Source: Streptomyces ambofaciens ATCC 23877 (lineage in GTDB: Bacteria > Actinomycetota > Actinomycetes > Streptomycetales > Streptomycetaceae). Taken from it: 64,000 nt of DNA. The position numbers and the translations under genes were made by a program. Positions 25,141-33,408 of this stretch are shown piece by piece (the first letter of the stretch is position 1; each line of letters starts with the position of its first letter). Below the pieces are notes generated by a model, which saw nothing but the letters and a program-made list of their open reading frames with translations, was not told where the DNA came from and ran no database searches. The stretch spans positions 6,993,001 through 7,057,000 of the forward strand of contig NZ_CP012382.1 of assembly GCF_001267885.1 (NCBI RefSeq), given 5' to 3'.

Positions 25141-25953
25141 TTACCAATCACCCGCTGTCGGGTCGTTCGCGATACGCGTTGCGCTCTTGGCCTGGAGCAG
25201 ATCGGCATACTCACGGTCGGCAGTCGCATCGGCGCGGTACCGCTCGCACGTGGCGCGGTGCTCGTCCGCCAGTTCCGGCTCGGCCCCGGTCAAGTCGTCG
25301 TACAGGTCGGACATCTGGTCCTGCAGGACGGCCCGGCGGCGCAGCACCGCGGCGCGCTCGCCCGGGTCGGCCCGGTCGTCGGTCAGCTGCTTCAACCGGT
25401 CGATCGATGCCCGGTACTGCGTGGTGATCGCTTCAAGACGGTGGTGCAGGTCGGCGGCGCGTTCGCGGCGGGCCCTCTCGGCGGCCACCGCGCCGGGAAA
25501 GCGCACGGCGTCCAGTCCGGAGCTGACGGCGGCGCCTCGTTGGTCGTCCATCCGGCGTGCGTAGACCCGGTCGAGGCGGGCGGCGGCGTCCAGTGCGTTG
25601 AAGCCGCTGGCTCGGCCGTGCATGGTCCGGCCGAGACTGGCCCAGGTGGTGACGTCACCGCTCCAGCGTTCGTGGGCGGCCTGTCGGCTCATACCGGCGG
25701 CCGCCGCCAGCTGCGCCCAGGTGGTGCCCTCTTCTCGTTCGGCGATGACGGCGCCGGCGACGAGATGGTCCAGTCGCGCACGCAGGCTGAGGGCGCGGCG
25801 CAGCCGGTCGCCGCGCGGCGCATCGGGGTCGATGGGCAGCAGGGCGAGAGCCAGCTCCGCGAGCTCGTTGGCTTCATGAGCGAACTGGACGCGGGCCTCG
25901 TCGCGCGGGGACAGTGCGCGCGGCGCTGCGGGCCTCTCGGTATCGTCAGTCAT
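25141..25953 (-). CDS. Helix-turn-helix protein upstream of the cargo operon
   Basis: The 270-residue, almost entirely helical protein contains a helix-turn-helix-like segment at about residues 70-100 (TTWAQLAAAAGMSRQAAHER) and a long coiled-coil-like C-terminal half (AAERARRERAADLHHRLEAI, ERAAVLRRRAVLQDQMSDL). I know no family name. It precedes the PHP gene by 55 bp on the same strand, so it may regulate the cargo operon or act with it. About 240 bp upstream (25954-26197) contain no recognisable gene. Confidence 0.75.
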   Translation of the reverse strand: MTDDTERPAAPRALSPRDEARVQFAHEANELAELALALLPIDPDAPRGDRLRRALSLRARLDHLVAGAVIAEREEGTTWAQLAAAAGMSRQAAHERWSGDVTTWASLGRTMHGRASGFNALDAAARLDRVYARRMDDQRGAAVSSGLDAVRFPGAVAAERARRERAADLHHRLEAITTQYRASIDRLKQLTDDRADPGERAAVLRRRAVLQDQMSDLYDDLTGAEPELADEHRATCERYRADATADREYADLLQAKSATRIANDPTAGDW

Positions 25954-26197
25954 GCCGTCAAGCTAAACCTGACATGTGTCAGTCGTCAGGCCATACTTGA
26001 CGGATTGGCGCGTAAGGCTTTGCTCAAGGTCTCGTTCTCGCCGGGTGTAGCACGCCTTGCATGCCTGTCAGGCTCGCCCTGGCGGATGGCGGCGGTTGCC
26101 TCCCTGGTTCAGCCCTTCCGGGTAGGTATCGGCGGCGACTTCGGTTTGACGGGCGACGGCGTGCCTGGCTGCGGGCCGACAGCGGTCGGTCAGGTGG

Positions 26198-27303
26198 TCA
26201 TGGACGGTGGCCTCGGCTCCGCTGGGGTGGCTGTAGGCCTGGCGTTTCGCGCAGGCGTGAGGGAGAGGGGCCTTCCGGGGCCGGCCGACGGGTGGTCCTG
26301 GCCACGGTGGTCGACCGTGACCGGGCAGCCTGGGCCGAGGGTTGCGTGGTCTTCGGCTGCTGTTCCGTCAGGAGGTCGGCGGGCAGCCACGGCTGACCGG
26401 AGCGGATCTGCTCGTGGGCGGTCGCGTCCAGCTGGGCGCGTGCCATGTCCATGCCTGTGTGGGGCGCCGTGCGCAGGATGGCGGCTGCTGCTGCCTGCTC
26501 GGCCTCCATCACGTGCTCGTACGGCTCCACGAGCCGTCTCGCCTGGTGATCGGGCAGGGGGTAGAAGCGATGCACGGCCTTCGGGGACCGGTGATCCACA
26601 TTGTCGGTGACCAGGGTCGATTCGATGCGCCGGACGGCGGTGGGCATGGCCGCGGCGAGCTGCCAGCCCGTAGCTGCCACCCGGTACACCGTCTCCGCCA
26701 GCCCTGCCGGCCCTCCAGCGTCGGCCAGGACCTCGCGGGCGTCCCGCTCGACCGGGCGGCCCGGTGTCTCCGGGGTCCAGGCCATGCCGTACAGCAGCTG
26801 CCCGATGCGTGTCGCGTGCGCGGTGAGGCAGGGCGGGGTGCGGAGGCGTCTTCGGCATCGGCGCGAACTGGCCGCTGCGCGCGAGGCCGTAGCTGGGCAG
26901 CGGCAGCTTCGGGTGGACGCGGGGGTCGGAGAGGTCGACGACCCGGTGCCATCGCGTCGCGGTCTGCTGCCAGGCCTGTGCCGCCGCCCGCAGCCGGCCC
27001 GCGGACTCCCGCAACGCCTCGGCGGTGGGCGGATCGGCGTGCGCGGCGGCGTGAAGCAGGAGACGACCGGACAGCAGGTCGTTCATCGCACGCCATCGGG
27101 CCAGTTGCTGCACGTCGGATCCGCTCAGGGCGGGTTCGCCACGGCCGTGCAGGGCCTCGAAGGCGACCCGGGACAGGCGCTCGCAGTCGTCGGCGAGATG
27201 GAGGGGGATGCTCCCGGTCGCGTCGGTGGCCCGGGCCGGGCGTGGATCGAGCGGCGGTACGAGAGGGAACGCCGCGATGGCCCGGTTCTTCTGTCCGTCG
27301 GCG
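26198..27303 (-). pseudogene. Broken helical-protein gene, 5' truncated and frameshifted
   Basis: Two frames carry one protein-like sequence. The first (about 27300 to 26850) reads FPLVPPLDPRPARATDATG, GSDVQQLARWRAMNDLLSGR and LSDPRVHPKLPLPSYGLARS. It then shifts near 26845 into a second frame reading ATRIGQLLYGMAWTPETPGR and ending in a basic tail at 26198. No start codon of its own is seen, because the 5' side runs into the ankyrin gene in a third frame. The sequence has normal Streptomyces coding bias within each piece, so the damage is fairly recent. I do not recognise the original family. Confidence 0.6.
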
Positions 27304-27309
27304 GCGCGG

Positions 27310-27627
27310 CCGAAGGTTGGGGTCGGCGCCGTGTTCGAGGAGTGCGCGTACGGCCTCGGTGTGCCCCCAGCAGGCCGCGCCGCACAGGGGCGTGCCCTCC
27401 GAGCCGATCCCGCTCTCCGTGTCGGGCGAGGCGCCGGCCGCCAGCAGCACGCGGACGATGTCGGCGGCGCCGTTCACGGCGGCCAGGTACAGCGGCGTGG
27501 TGCCCGCGGTGTCGGTCGTCTCGGCCGGGGCCCCGGCCCGCAGCGCCGCCCTCACCCCCGCGAGGTCGCCGACCAGCGCGGCGTCGACGAGGCGCCGGGA
27601 CAGCTTCTTGTGGCGCCGCCTGTTCAC
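27310..27627 (-). pseudogene. Ankyrin-repeat gene, 5' fragment fused to foreign sequence
   Basis: The first 106 codons encode ankyrin repeats (DAALVGDLAGVRAALRAGA, TPLYLAAVNGAADIVRVLLA, EGTPLCGAACWGHTEAVRAL, then LEHGADPNLR). After that the same frame continues to 26509, but only as an out-of-frame shadow of the next broken gene, with Arg/Pro-rich composition. The ankyrin protein is therefore truncated in the middle of its repeat array. Its ATG overlaps the stop of the MarR gene by four bases, as in an intact operon, so this end belongs to the ancestral chromosome and the break at about 27.3 kb marks a recombination or deletion point. Confidence 0.7.
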
Positions 27628-28103
27628 GGGGCCGCCACGACCGGCGGCTCACCGCGCGGCAGGGTCAGGGCGGCACGCAGCGCGGCGGCCTCCGCGACGC
27701 CGATGCGGTCGGACAGGACCTCCTCGACGACGGCGAGGGTCGCCTGGGCGCGTCGGTGGACGCGGGCACCCTCCGCGGTGATGCGGATCAGACGGTTGCG
27801 TGCGGAGGCCGGGTCGGGGACCTGTTCGAGCAGGCCCAGCGCGAGCAGACCGTGTACGGCCTGATGGGCGGTCTGGCGGGTGACGCCGAGGCGCCGGGCC
27901 AGTTCGGCGACCGTGGTGCCCTCGGCGTCCAGGAGGGCGAAGACCTGGCCCTGGGCGCTGCTCAGCGGCTGCTCGCCGGCCGCCCGCATGCTCGCCGTCA
28001 GGGCGTCGTCGAACCAGCGCTTGGCTCCGGCCAGGAGCAGGGGCAGGTTCTGCGCCGCTTCCTGGGCTTCGGTGACTTCGGCGACTTCCTCGGCTGGCGT
28101 CAT
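27624..28103 (-). CDS. MarR-family transcriptional regulator
   Basis: The 159-residue protein has the MarR winged helix-turn-helix: LSSAQGQVFALLDAEGTTVA, ELARRLGVTRQTAHQAVHGL, then LALGLLEQVPDPASARNRLI with ITAEGARVHRRAQ as the wing and dimer helix. It is divergent from the cupin dioxygenase gene across 164 bp containing a near-perfect operator, so it very likely represses that gene and itself, and responds to a phenolic or flavonoid-like ligand. The ligand is inferred from the neighbour only. Confidence 0.92.
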   Translation of the reverse strand: MTPAEEVAEVTEAQEAAQNLPLLLAGAKRWFDDALTASMRAAGEQPLSSAQGQVFALLDAEGTTVAELARRLGVTRQTAHQAVHGLLALGLLEQVPDPASARNRLIRITAEGARVHRRAQATLAVVEEVLSDRIGVAEAAALRAALTLPRGEPPVVAAP

Positions 28104-28192
28104 GGCTCCTCGGGCTTCTCGGTCACGAGCATACGGCGCGGCGGCGTGGTGCCCTCGCCGTTCCGAGCGAAGGGCCCGGCGCCCGGCTGATC

Positions 28193-28235
28193 GTCAGGTA
28201 GCCTGACACTAGAGCGTCAGGTCACCTGACGCTCT
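28193..28235. promoter_or_regulatory. Double palindromic operator between MarR regulator and cupin gene
   Basis: A perfect palindrome with 12-bp arms (AGAGCGTCAGGT, one central base, then its complement; 28211-28235) lies next to a second inverted repeat, GTCAGG-TAG-CCTGAC (28193-28207). Both share the half-site GTCAGG. They lie between the divergent starts, 32 bp before the cupin ATG, where a repressor would block both promoters. Confidence 0.8.
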
Positions 28236-28267
28236 CCGTCCCGTGCCGCGTCGAGCCGGAGGCTTCC

Positions 28268-28822
28268 ATGACCATCGAATTCGCCAGGCGCTCCCACTCC
28301 CTCATCCCCGCCGAACCGGGCGAGCCGTACTTCATCGAGAAGGGCATGGGCGACCGCGCCCACCTCTTCGGCGACCTCGTCACCGTCTACGCGGGCGGCC
28401 CGCAGACCGAGAACACCTTCAACTTCTTCACCTGCGAGGGCCCCCGGGGCGACATCATCCCGGCCCACTCCCACCCCGACACCTACGAGGTCTTCTTCGT
28501 CACGCAGGGCGCCGTCCGCCTGTTCGTGGAGGACCTGCGGGGCGAGCAGGAGGAGAGACTGCTCACCGCCGGCGACTTCGGCTTCGTACCGAAGAACTGC
28601 CCGCACGCCTACCGCATCGAGCGCCACCACAGCCAGATCGTCGGTGTCGCGGCCGGTCCCGGCGGCACCTTCGAGCGGTTCTTCGAGACCCTCGGTACCG
28701 ACACCGACGAACTCGGCCTGCCCCAGCGTCCGTTCGTGCCCGAACCGCACAAGTTCGGCACCGTGCCGCAGCAGTACGACGTGACCTTCCTGCCCGACCA
28801 CCAGTGGCGCACCGGGAGCTGA
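28268..28822 (+). CDS. Quercetin 2,3-dioxygenase-type cupin protein
   Basis: The 184-residue protein has a cupin barrel with the metal-binding pattern HSHPDTYEVFFVTQG (two His and a Glu) and the second motif FGFVPKNCPHAYRIE (His). A C-terminal segment, FGTVPQQYDVTFLPDHQW, is shared with actinobacterial quercetin 2,3-dioxygenase family proteins. It would oxidise a flavonoid- or quinone-like substrate with a divalent metal. It is controlled, most likely, by the divergent MarR protein. GGAGGCTTCC before the ATG is the ribosome site. Confidence 0.85.
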   Translation: MTIEFARRSHSLIPAEPGEPYFIEKGMGDRAHLFGDLVTVYAGGPQTENTFNFFTCEGPRGDIIPAHSHPDTYEVFFVTQGAVRLFVEDLRGEQEERLLTAGDFGFVPKNCPHAYRIERHHSQIVGVAAGPGGTFERFFETLGTDTDELGLPQRPFVPEPHKFGTVPQQYDVTFLPDHQWRTGS

Positions 28823-28928
28823 GCCCACGACGGACCGCGACGGCGTACGGAGCGGCACACTCGGCGCGTCCCCGGCGCCACCGGCTCCTCGGCTTCGTAC
28901 GGAACCGGACGGGGTGATAGAAGCGGGC

Positions 28929-28985
28929 ATGACCAACTCGATCCACCTCGCGCCCCGCTCCCCGCACCCGGGCGGCCGCCGATGA
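28929..28985 (+). CDS. 18-codon leader ORF overlapping the NUDIX start
   Basis: An ATG at 28929 opens an 18-residue frame (MTNSIHLAPRSPHPGGRR) whose TGA overlaps the ATG of the NUDIX gene. A GATAGAA box just upstream could be a -10 element. It may be a translated leader that couples translation to the NUDIX gene, or may simply be chance. Confidence 0.3.
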   Translation: MTNSIHLAPRSPHPGGRR

Positions 28986-29659
28986 CCGCCGGGATCGACA
29001 CCCCGGACCGCCGGGGCCGCACCGGACTCGACCGGGCGGGCCAGGACCTGACCGGCAACCCCCGGGTCCGGGTCCGGGACGTGCGCCTCCTCTCCAGCCA
29101 CTGGTACGTCGAACGCACCACGACCTTCGACTTCCGGCGCGCCGACGGCACCTGGAGCACCCAGGAGCGCGAGACCCACGACCGCGGCAACGGCGCCACC
29201 GTGCTGCTCCACGACGTCGAGCGCGCGACCGTGCTGCTCACCCGTCAGTTCCGCCTCCCCGTCTACGTCAACGGCCACCCCGACGGCATGCTGATCGAGA
29301 CGCCCGGCGGCCTGCTCGACGACGCTGACGAGCACCCGGAGACCGCGGTGCGGCGCGAGGTCGTCGAGGAGACCGGCCACACCGTCGGCGAGGTCCGGCA
29401 CGTCTTCGACGTCTACATGAGCCCCGGTTCCGTCACCGAGCGCGTCAGCTTCTACGCCGCCGCCTACGGCCCCGCCACCCGGACCCACCGGGGCGGCGGT
29501 CTGGACGAGGAGGGCGAGGAGATCGAGACCCTCGAACTGCCCTTCCAGCGGGCCCTGGAGATGATCCGAACGGGGGAGATCGCCGACGCGAAGACCATCA
29601 TGCTGCTCCAGTGGGCGGCCCTGGAGGGCCCGTTCGCCGGCTCCCGGCACGACGCGTGA
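28982..29659 (+). CDS. NUDIX hydrolase, GDP-mannose/ADP-ribose pyrophosphatase-like
   Basis: The 225-residue enzyme has the NUDIX box GGLLDDADEHPETAVRREVV followed by EETGH; the glycine-to-glutamate spacing is one residue longer than the strict consensus. Upstream are LLSSHWYVERTTTFDF and RQFRLPVYVNGHPDGMLIE, which resemble the NudK/ADP-ribose pyrophosphatase group. It would hydrolyse a nucleoside diphosphate sugar to nucleoside monophosphate and sugar phosphate with Mg2+. It is convergent with the GntR gene. The gap between them (29660-29734) is GC-rich and may hold a terminator, but no clean hairpin was traced. Confidence 0.85.
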   Translation: MTAGIDTPDRRGRTGLDRAGQDLTGNPRVRVRDVRLLSSHWYVERTTTFDFRRADGTWSTQERETHDRGNGATVLLHDVERATVLLTRQFRLPVYVNGHPDGMLIETPGGLLDDADEHPETAVRREVVEETGHTVGEVRHVFDVYMSPGSVTERVSFYAAAYGPATRTHRGGGLDEEGEEIETLELPFQRALEMIRTGEIADAKTIMLLQWAALEGPFAGSRHDA

Positions 29660-29734
29660 CCTCGGGAGGACCGGCCCGGCCGCGGCGCCCCGGCGGGCGG
29701 AGCCGCACGGGCACCGCTCGCCGGGACACGCCGC

Positions 29735-30520
29735 CTACCCCCTCACCAGCAGCTGGAAGTCGAACGAGTAGCGCGACGCACGGTAGAGGTGCGTCCCGTA
29801 CTCGACCGGCCGCCCGGTGTCGTCGTACGTCGTACGCCGCATGGTCAGCAGCGCGGCGCCCTCCTCCTCGTCGAGACGCGCGGCCTCCTGCCCGGTGGCG
29901 GTGCGGGCACCGACGGTCTGGCGGGCGCTGTGCAGGGTGATGCCGCGGGCGCGCATCATCCGGTACAGGCCGGTCGACTCCAGCCGGGCGGTGTCGAGGT
30001 CCAGCAGCTCGGCCGGCAGGTGGTTGCACAGCAGGGCCACCGGCCGGCCGTGGGTGAGGCGCAGCCGCTCCAGAACGGTGACCTCGGCGCCCTCCGGAAC
30101 CCCGAGGGCCGCCGCCACGTCGGGGCCGGCCGGGACGCCCTCGTTGCGCATCACCCGCGTGGTGGGGCCCTGGCCGGCCGCCACCAGGTCGTCGTAGAGA
30201 CTGCTCAGTTCCAGTGGCCGCTTGACCTGGCTGTGCACCACCTGGGTGCCGACCCCGCGCCGCCGGACCAGGAGCCCCTTGTCGACCAGGGACTGGATGG
30301 CCTGGCGGACGGTCGGCCGCGACAGGCCGAGGCGGACGGACAGGTCGACCTCGTTGCCCAGGAGGTTCCCCGGGGCGAGGACACCGTGCTCTATCGCCGC
30401 CTCCAGCTGCTGGGCGAGCTGGTGGTAGAGCGGCACGGGACTGCCGCGGTCCAGGGTGAAGTCCAGGGCGCCGAGCGCGGAGGCGGTCACGGCTCGTGCG
30501 TGGTCGCCGGTTCTCGCCAT
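29735..30520 (-). CDS. GntR-family (HutC/UTRA type) regulator of the inositol cluster
   Basis: The 261-residue protein has an N-terminal GntR winged helix (PLYHQLAQQLEAAIEHGVLA, VDLSVRLGLSRPTVRQAIQS, GLLVRRRGVGTQVV) and a C-terminal UTRA ligand domain (LERLRLTHGRPVALLCNHLP, then ALLTMRRTTYDDTGRPVEYG). I chose the ATG at 30520 because GGGAGG stands eight bases before it; an ATG at 30535 is a less likely alternative. It ends the iolD-iolB-aldolase-iolC direction and is the obvious candidate for the regulator of these operons, comparable to the GntR-type IolR of Corynebacterium. Confidence 0.88.
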   Translation of the reverse strand: MARTGDHARAVTASALGALDFTLDRGSPVPLYHQLAQQLEAAIEHGVLAPGNLLGNEVDLSVRLGLSRPTVRQAIQSLVDKGLLVRRRGVGTQVVHSQVKRPLELSSLYDDLVAAGQGPTTRVMRNEGVPAGPDVAAALGVPEGAEVTVLERLRLTHGRPVALLCNHLPAELLDLDTARLESTGLYRMMRARGITLHSARQTVGARTATGQEAARLDEEEGAALLTMRRTTYDDTGRPVEYGTHLYRASRYSFDFQLLVRG

Positions 30521-30552
30521 GGACGTACCTCCCATGCCTAGGTGACGGTCGG

Positions 30553-32424
30553 TCAGAGGTGGTGGCGGCGGTCGGCGACGGCGCGCTCGTACTCCGCGCG
30601 GGCGCCGGTGGCGGGCTCGCGGGTGGACACCTCGGCCACCGGCACGTCCCACCAGGCCTCGGCCGGGGGAGCGGTCGGTGCCGGGTCGGTCTCGACGTAG
30701 ACACAGGTCGGCCGGGTCGCCGCGCGGGCCGCGGTCAGCGCCTCGCGCAGCTCGCGGACCGTCTTGGCGCGCAGCACCTCCATGCCGAGGCTGGCCGCGT
30801 TGGCGGCGAGGTCGACGGGGAGCGGGGCGCCGGTGAAGGTGCCGTCGGCGGCGCGGTGGCGGTAGTCGGTGCCGAAGCGCTCGGCGCCCACCGACTCGGA
30901 GAGGCCGCCGATGGAGGCGTAGCCGTGGTTCTGGACCAGGACCAGCTTGACCGGCAGGTTCTCCTGGACGGCGGTGACGATCTCCGTCGGGTTCATCAGG
31001 TACGTGCCGTCGCCGACCAGGGCCCACACGCGGGTGCCGGGCGCGGCCTGCTGGACGCCCAGCGCGGCCGGGATCTCGTAGCCCATGCAGGAGTAGCCGT
31101 ACTCCAGGTGGTACTGGCGCGGGGACCGGGCACGCCACAGCTTGTGCAGGTCGCCCGGGAGCGAACCGGCCGCGTTGATCACCACGTCCGTGTCGCCGAC
31201 GACCGCGTCCAGCGCGCCCAGCACCTGTGTCTGGGTCGGTACGCCGCCCTCGTCCTCCGCGCGGAAGGACGCCTCGACCGCCTCGTCCCAGCGGTCCTTG
31301 CCCGCGCGGTACTCGGCCTCGAACGCCGCGTCCACTCGGTGCGCGGACAGTCCCTCCGCCAGCGCCGCGAGCCCCGCCCGGGCGTCGCAGACCAGGGTGC
31401 GGGCGGCGAGCTTGTGGGCGTCGAAGGCGGTGATGTTGAGGTTCAGGAAGCGGACGTCCGGTCGCTGGAAGAGGGTGCCGGAGGCCGTGGTGAAGTCGGA
31501 GTAGCGGGTGCCGACGCCGATCACGAGGTCGGCGGTGCGGGCGAGGTCGTCGCTGACGGCGGTGCCGGTGTGGCCGATGCCGCCCAGGTCGGCCGGGTGG
31601 TCGTGGCGCAGCGCGCCCTTGCCGGCCTGGGTGGAGGCGACCGGGATGCCCGTGGCGTCCACCAGTGCCCGCAGCGCCTCTTCGGCCTCGCTGTGGTGGA
31701 CGCCGCCGCCCGCGACGATCAGCGGGCGCCCGGCGGCGCGGATCGCCTTCACCGCCCCGGCCAGTTCCACCGGGTCGGGCGCCGGGCGCCGCACCTGCCA
31801 GACCCGGTCCGCGAAGAACTCCTCCGGCCAGTCGTGCGCCTCGGCCTGCACGTCCTGGGGCAGCGCGAGGGTGACCGCGCCGGTCTCCGCCGGGTCGGCG
31901 AGCACCCGCATCGCCCGGAGCGCGGAGGAGATCAGGGCCTCGGGGCGGGTGATCCGGTCGAAGTACCGGGAGACGGGGCGCAGGGTGTCGTTGACCGACA
32001 CGTCCGCCTCGCTCGGGTGCTCCAGCTGCTGGAGCAGGGGGTCGGCGGCGTGCGAGGCGAAGTAGTCGCCGGGGAGCAGGAGGACCGGCAGGCGGTTGAT
32101 CGTGGCGAGTGCGGCGCCGGTGACGAGGTTGGTGGCCCCGGGGCCGATGGAGGTCGTCACGGCCTGCGCGGACAGGCGGTTGAGGTGCCGCGCGTGGCCG
32201 ACGGCCGCGTGCACCATGGCCTGCTCGTTGCGCCCCTGGTGGTACGGCATCACGGCGGCGTACTCGACGAGGGCCTGGCCGAGGCCGGCCACGTTGCCGT
32301 GGCCGAAGATGCCCCAGGTGCCCGCGATGAGGCGGTGCCGTACGCCGTCGCGTTCGGTGTACTGGGCGGCCAGGAACCGCACCAGGGCCTGGGCGGTGGT
32401 CAGTCGGCGGGTGGCGGCGCTCAT
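30553..32424 (-). CDS. iolD: 3D-(3,5/4)-trihydroxycyclohexane-1,2-dione acylhydrolase
   Basis: This 623-residue thiamine-diphosphate enzyme opens the ring of the diketone intermediate to 5-deoxyglucuronate in myo-inositol catabolism. It has the TPP-enzyme layout: an N-terminal PYR domain with the activating Glu in GRNEQAMVHAAVGHARHLN, a central domain (LIVAGGGVHHSEAEEALRAL) and the PP domain with the TPP/Mg motif VGDGTYLMNPTEIVTAVQEN. IolD-specific features include EEFFADRVW and PPAEAWWDVPVAEVS near the C-terminus. The ATG at 32424 overlaps the iolB stop by four bases, so translation is coupled; the frame extends upstream but only as an iolB shadow. Length fits the family. Confidence 0.95.
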   Translation of the reverse strand: MSAATRRLTTAQALVRFLAAQYTERDGVRHRLIAGTWGIFGHGNVAGLGQALVEYAAVMPYHQGRNEQAMVHAAVGHARHLNRLSAQAVTTSIGPGATNLVTGAALATINRLPVLLLPGDYFASHAADPLLQQLEHPSEADVSVNDTLRPVSRYFDRITRPEALISSALRAMRVLADPAETGAVTLALPQDVQAEAHDWPEEFFADRVWQVRRPAPDPVELAGAVKAIRAAGRPLIVAGGGVHHSEAEEALRALVDATGIPVASTQAGKGALRHDHPADLGGIGHTGTAVSDDLARTADLVIGVGTRYSDFTTASGTLFQRPDVRFLNLNITAFDAHKLAARTLVCDARAGLAALAEGLSAHRVDAAFEAEYRAGKDRWDEAVEASFRAEDEGGVPTQTQVLGALDAVVGDTDVVINAAGSLPGDLHKLWRARSPRQYHLEYGYSCMGYEIPAALGVQQAAPGTRVWALVGDGTYLMNPTEIVTAVQENLPVKLVLVQNHGYASIGGLSESVGAERFGTDYRHRAADGTFTGAPLPVDLAANAASLGMEVLRAKTVRELREALTAARAATRPTCVYVETDPAPTAPPAEAWWDVPVAEVSTREPATGARAEYERAVADRRHHL

Positions 32425-33314
32425 GCGGACCTCTCCGGTGCGGTGTAGAGGGGGAGCCGGGGGTCGACGGGGCGGTCCGGCCAGGTGTCGCGGATCCAGG
32501 CGTGGTCGGGGTGGTCGCAGATCAGCCAGGCGCGTTCGGCCTCCGGGCCCGCCATGACGTTGAGGTAGTACATGTCGTGGCCGGGGACGGCCATCGACGG
32601 CCCGTGCCATCCGTCGGGAATGAGCACCACGTCACCGTCGCGCACCTCGGCCAGCACGTCCGTGCCCCGCCCCTGGCCGGACGGGGAGACCCGCTGGTAG
32701 CCGAGGCCCGGGGTACCGTCGTGGTCGGCGAACTCGAAGTAGTAGATCTCCTCCAGCACCGACTCCTCGCCAGGGCGGTGCTCGTCGTGCTTGTGCGGCG
32801 GGAAGGAGGACCAGTTGCCGCCCGGCGTGATCACCTCGACCGCGATCAGCTTGTCGCACTCGAACACCCCCGCGGCACCGAAGTTGTTGACCTGCCGAGA
32901 GCAGGTGCCGGTGCCCCGCAGCTCGACCGGCACCGACGACGCCGGGCCGTACCGCGCGGGCAGACGGCGCGTGCAGCGGGCTCCGGTGAGCGCGAACCGC
33001 CCGCCGCCCGTGGAGGTCACGGTCGTACGGGCGTCGCGCGGCACGTACGCGAAGTCGCTCACGCCGGTGAACACACTCTCGCGGCCGTCGAGTTCGAAGG
33101 TCTCCTGGCCGAAGTCGTCGGCCGTGGCGACCGTGCAGCCGCCGCTCAGGGGGAGGACGATCCACTCGCTGTCGCCGCTGTCGAAGGTGTGGGAGGCGCC
33201 GGGCGGCAGGTGCAGCACGCGCAGCCCCGCGTGGCCCCAGCCGGCCTTCTCGGGCGTCAGGTCCACGGCACAGGCGCCGCTCGCCGCCTTGCCCGCCGGC
33301 AGGTGGTACGTCAT
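32421..33314 (-). CDS. iolB: 5-deoxy-glucuronate isomerase
   Basis: The 297-residue cupin-type isomerase converts 5-deoxy-D-glucuronate to 2-deoxy-5-keto-D-gluconate. It has the two-part bicupin structure of IolB: LRVLHLPPGASHTFDSGDSE in the first half, and the metal-binding GGNWSSFPPHKHDEHRPGEE followed by EEIYYFEFADHDG in the second. GDVVLIPDGWHGPSMAVPGH and MYYLNVMAGPE complete the family pattern. The ATG at 33314 is the conserved-looking start (MTYHLPAGK). The 94-bp gap to the upstream aldolase gene contains short tandem repeats of TTCTCGGGC. Confidence 0.95.
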   Translation of the reverse strand: MTYHLPAGKAASGACAVDLTPEKAGWGHAGLRVLHLPPGASHTFDSGDSEWIVLPLSGGCTVATADDFGQETFELDGRESVFTGVSDFAYVPRDARTTVTSTGGGRFALTGARCTRRLPARYGPASSVPVELRGTGTCSRQVNNFGAAGVFECDKLIAVEVITPGGNWSSFPPHKHDEHRPGEESVLEEIYYFEFADHDGTPGLGYQRVSPSGQGRGTDVLAEVRDGDVVLIPDGWHGPSMAVPGHDMYYLNVMAGPEAERAWLICDHPDHAWIRDTWPDRPVDPRLPLYTAPERSA

Positions 33315-33408
33315 CTCCGCGTCCTCTCCTCGGTCTTCTCGGGCTTCTCGGGCTTCCCTGACTCCTCGGCCGCCTCGGCCGCCGCGGCCCTCGACGTCTC
33401 CTCGTAGG

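Noticed and set aside
30521..31138. Longer start for the GntR regulator reaching into iolD
   Set aside because: The extension is an iolD shadow. A good ribosome site precedes the ATG at 30520.
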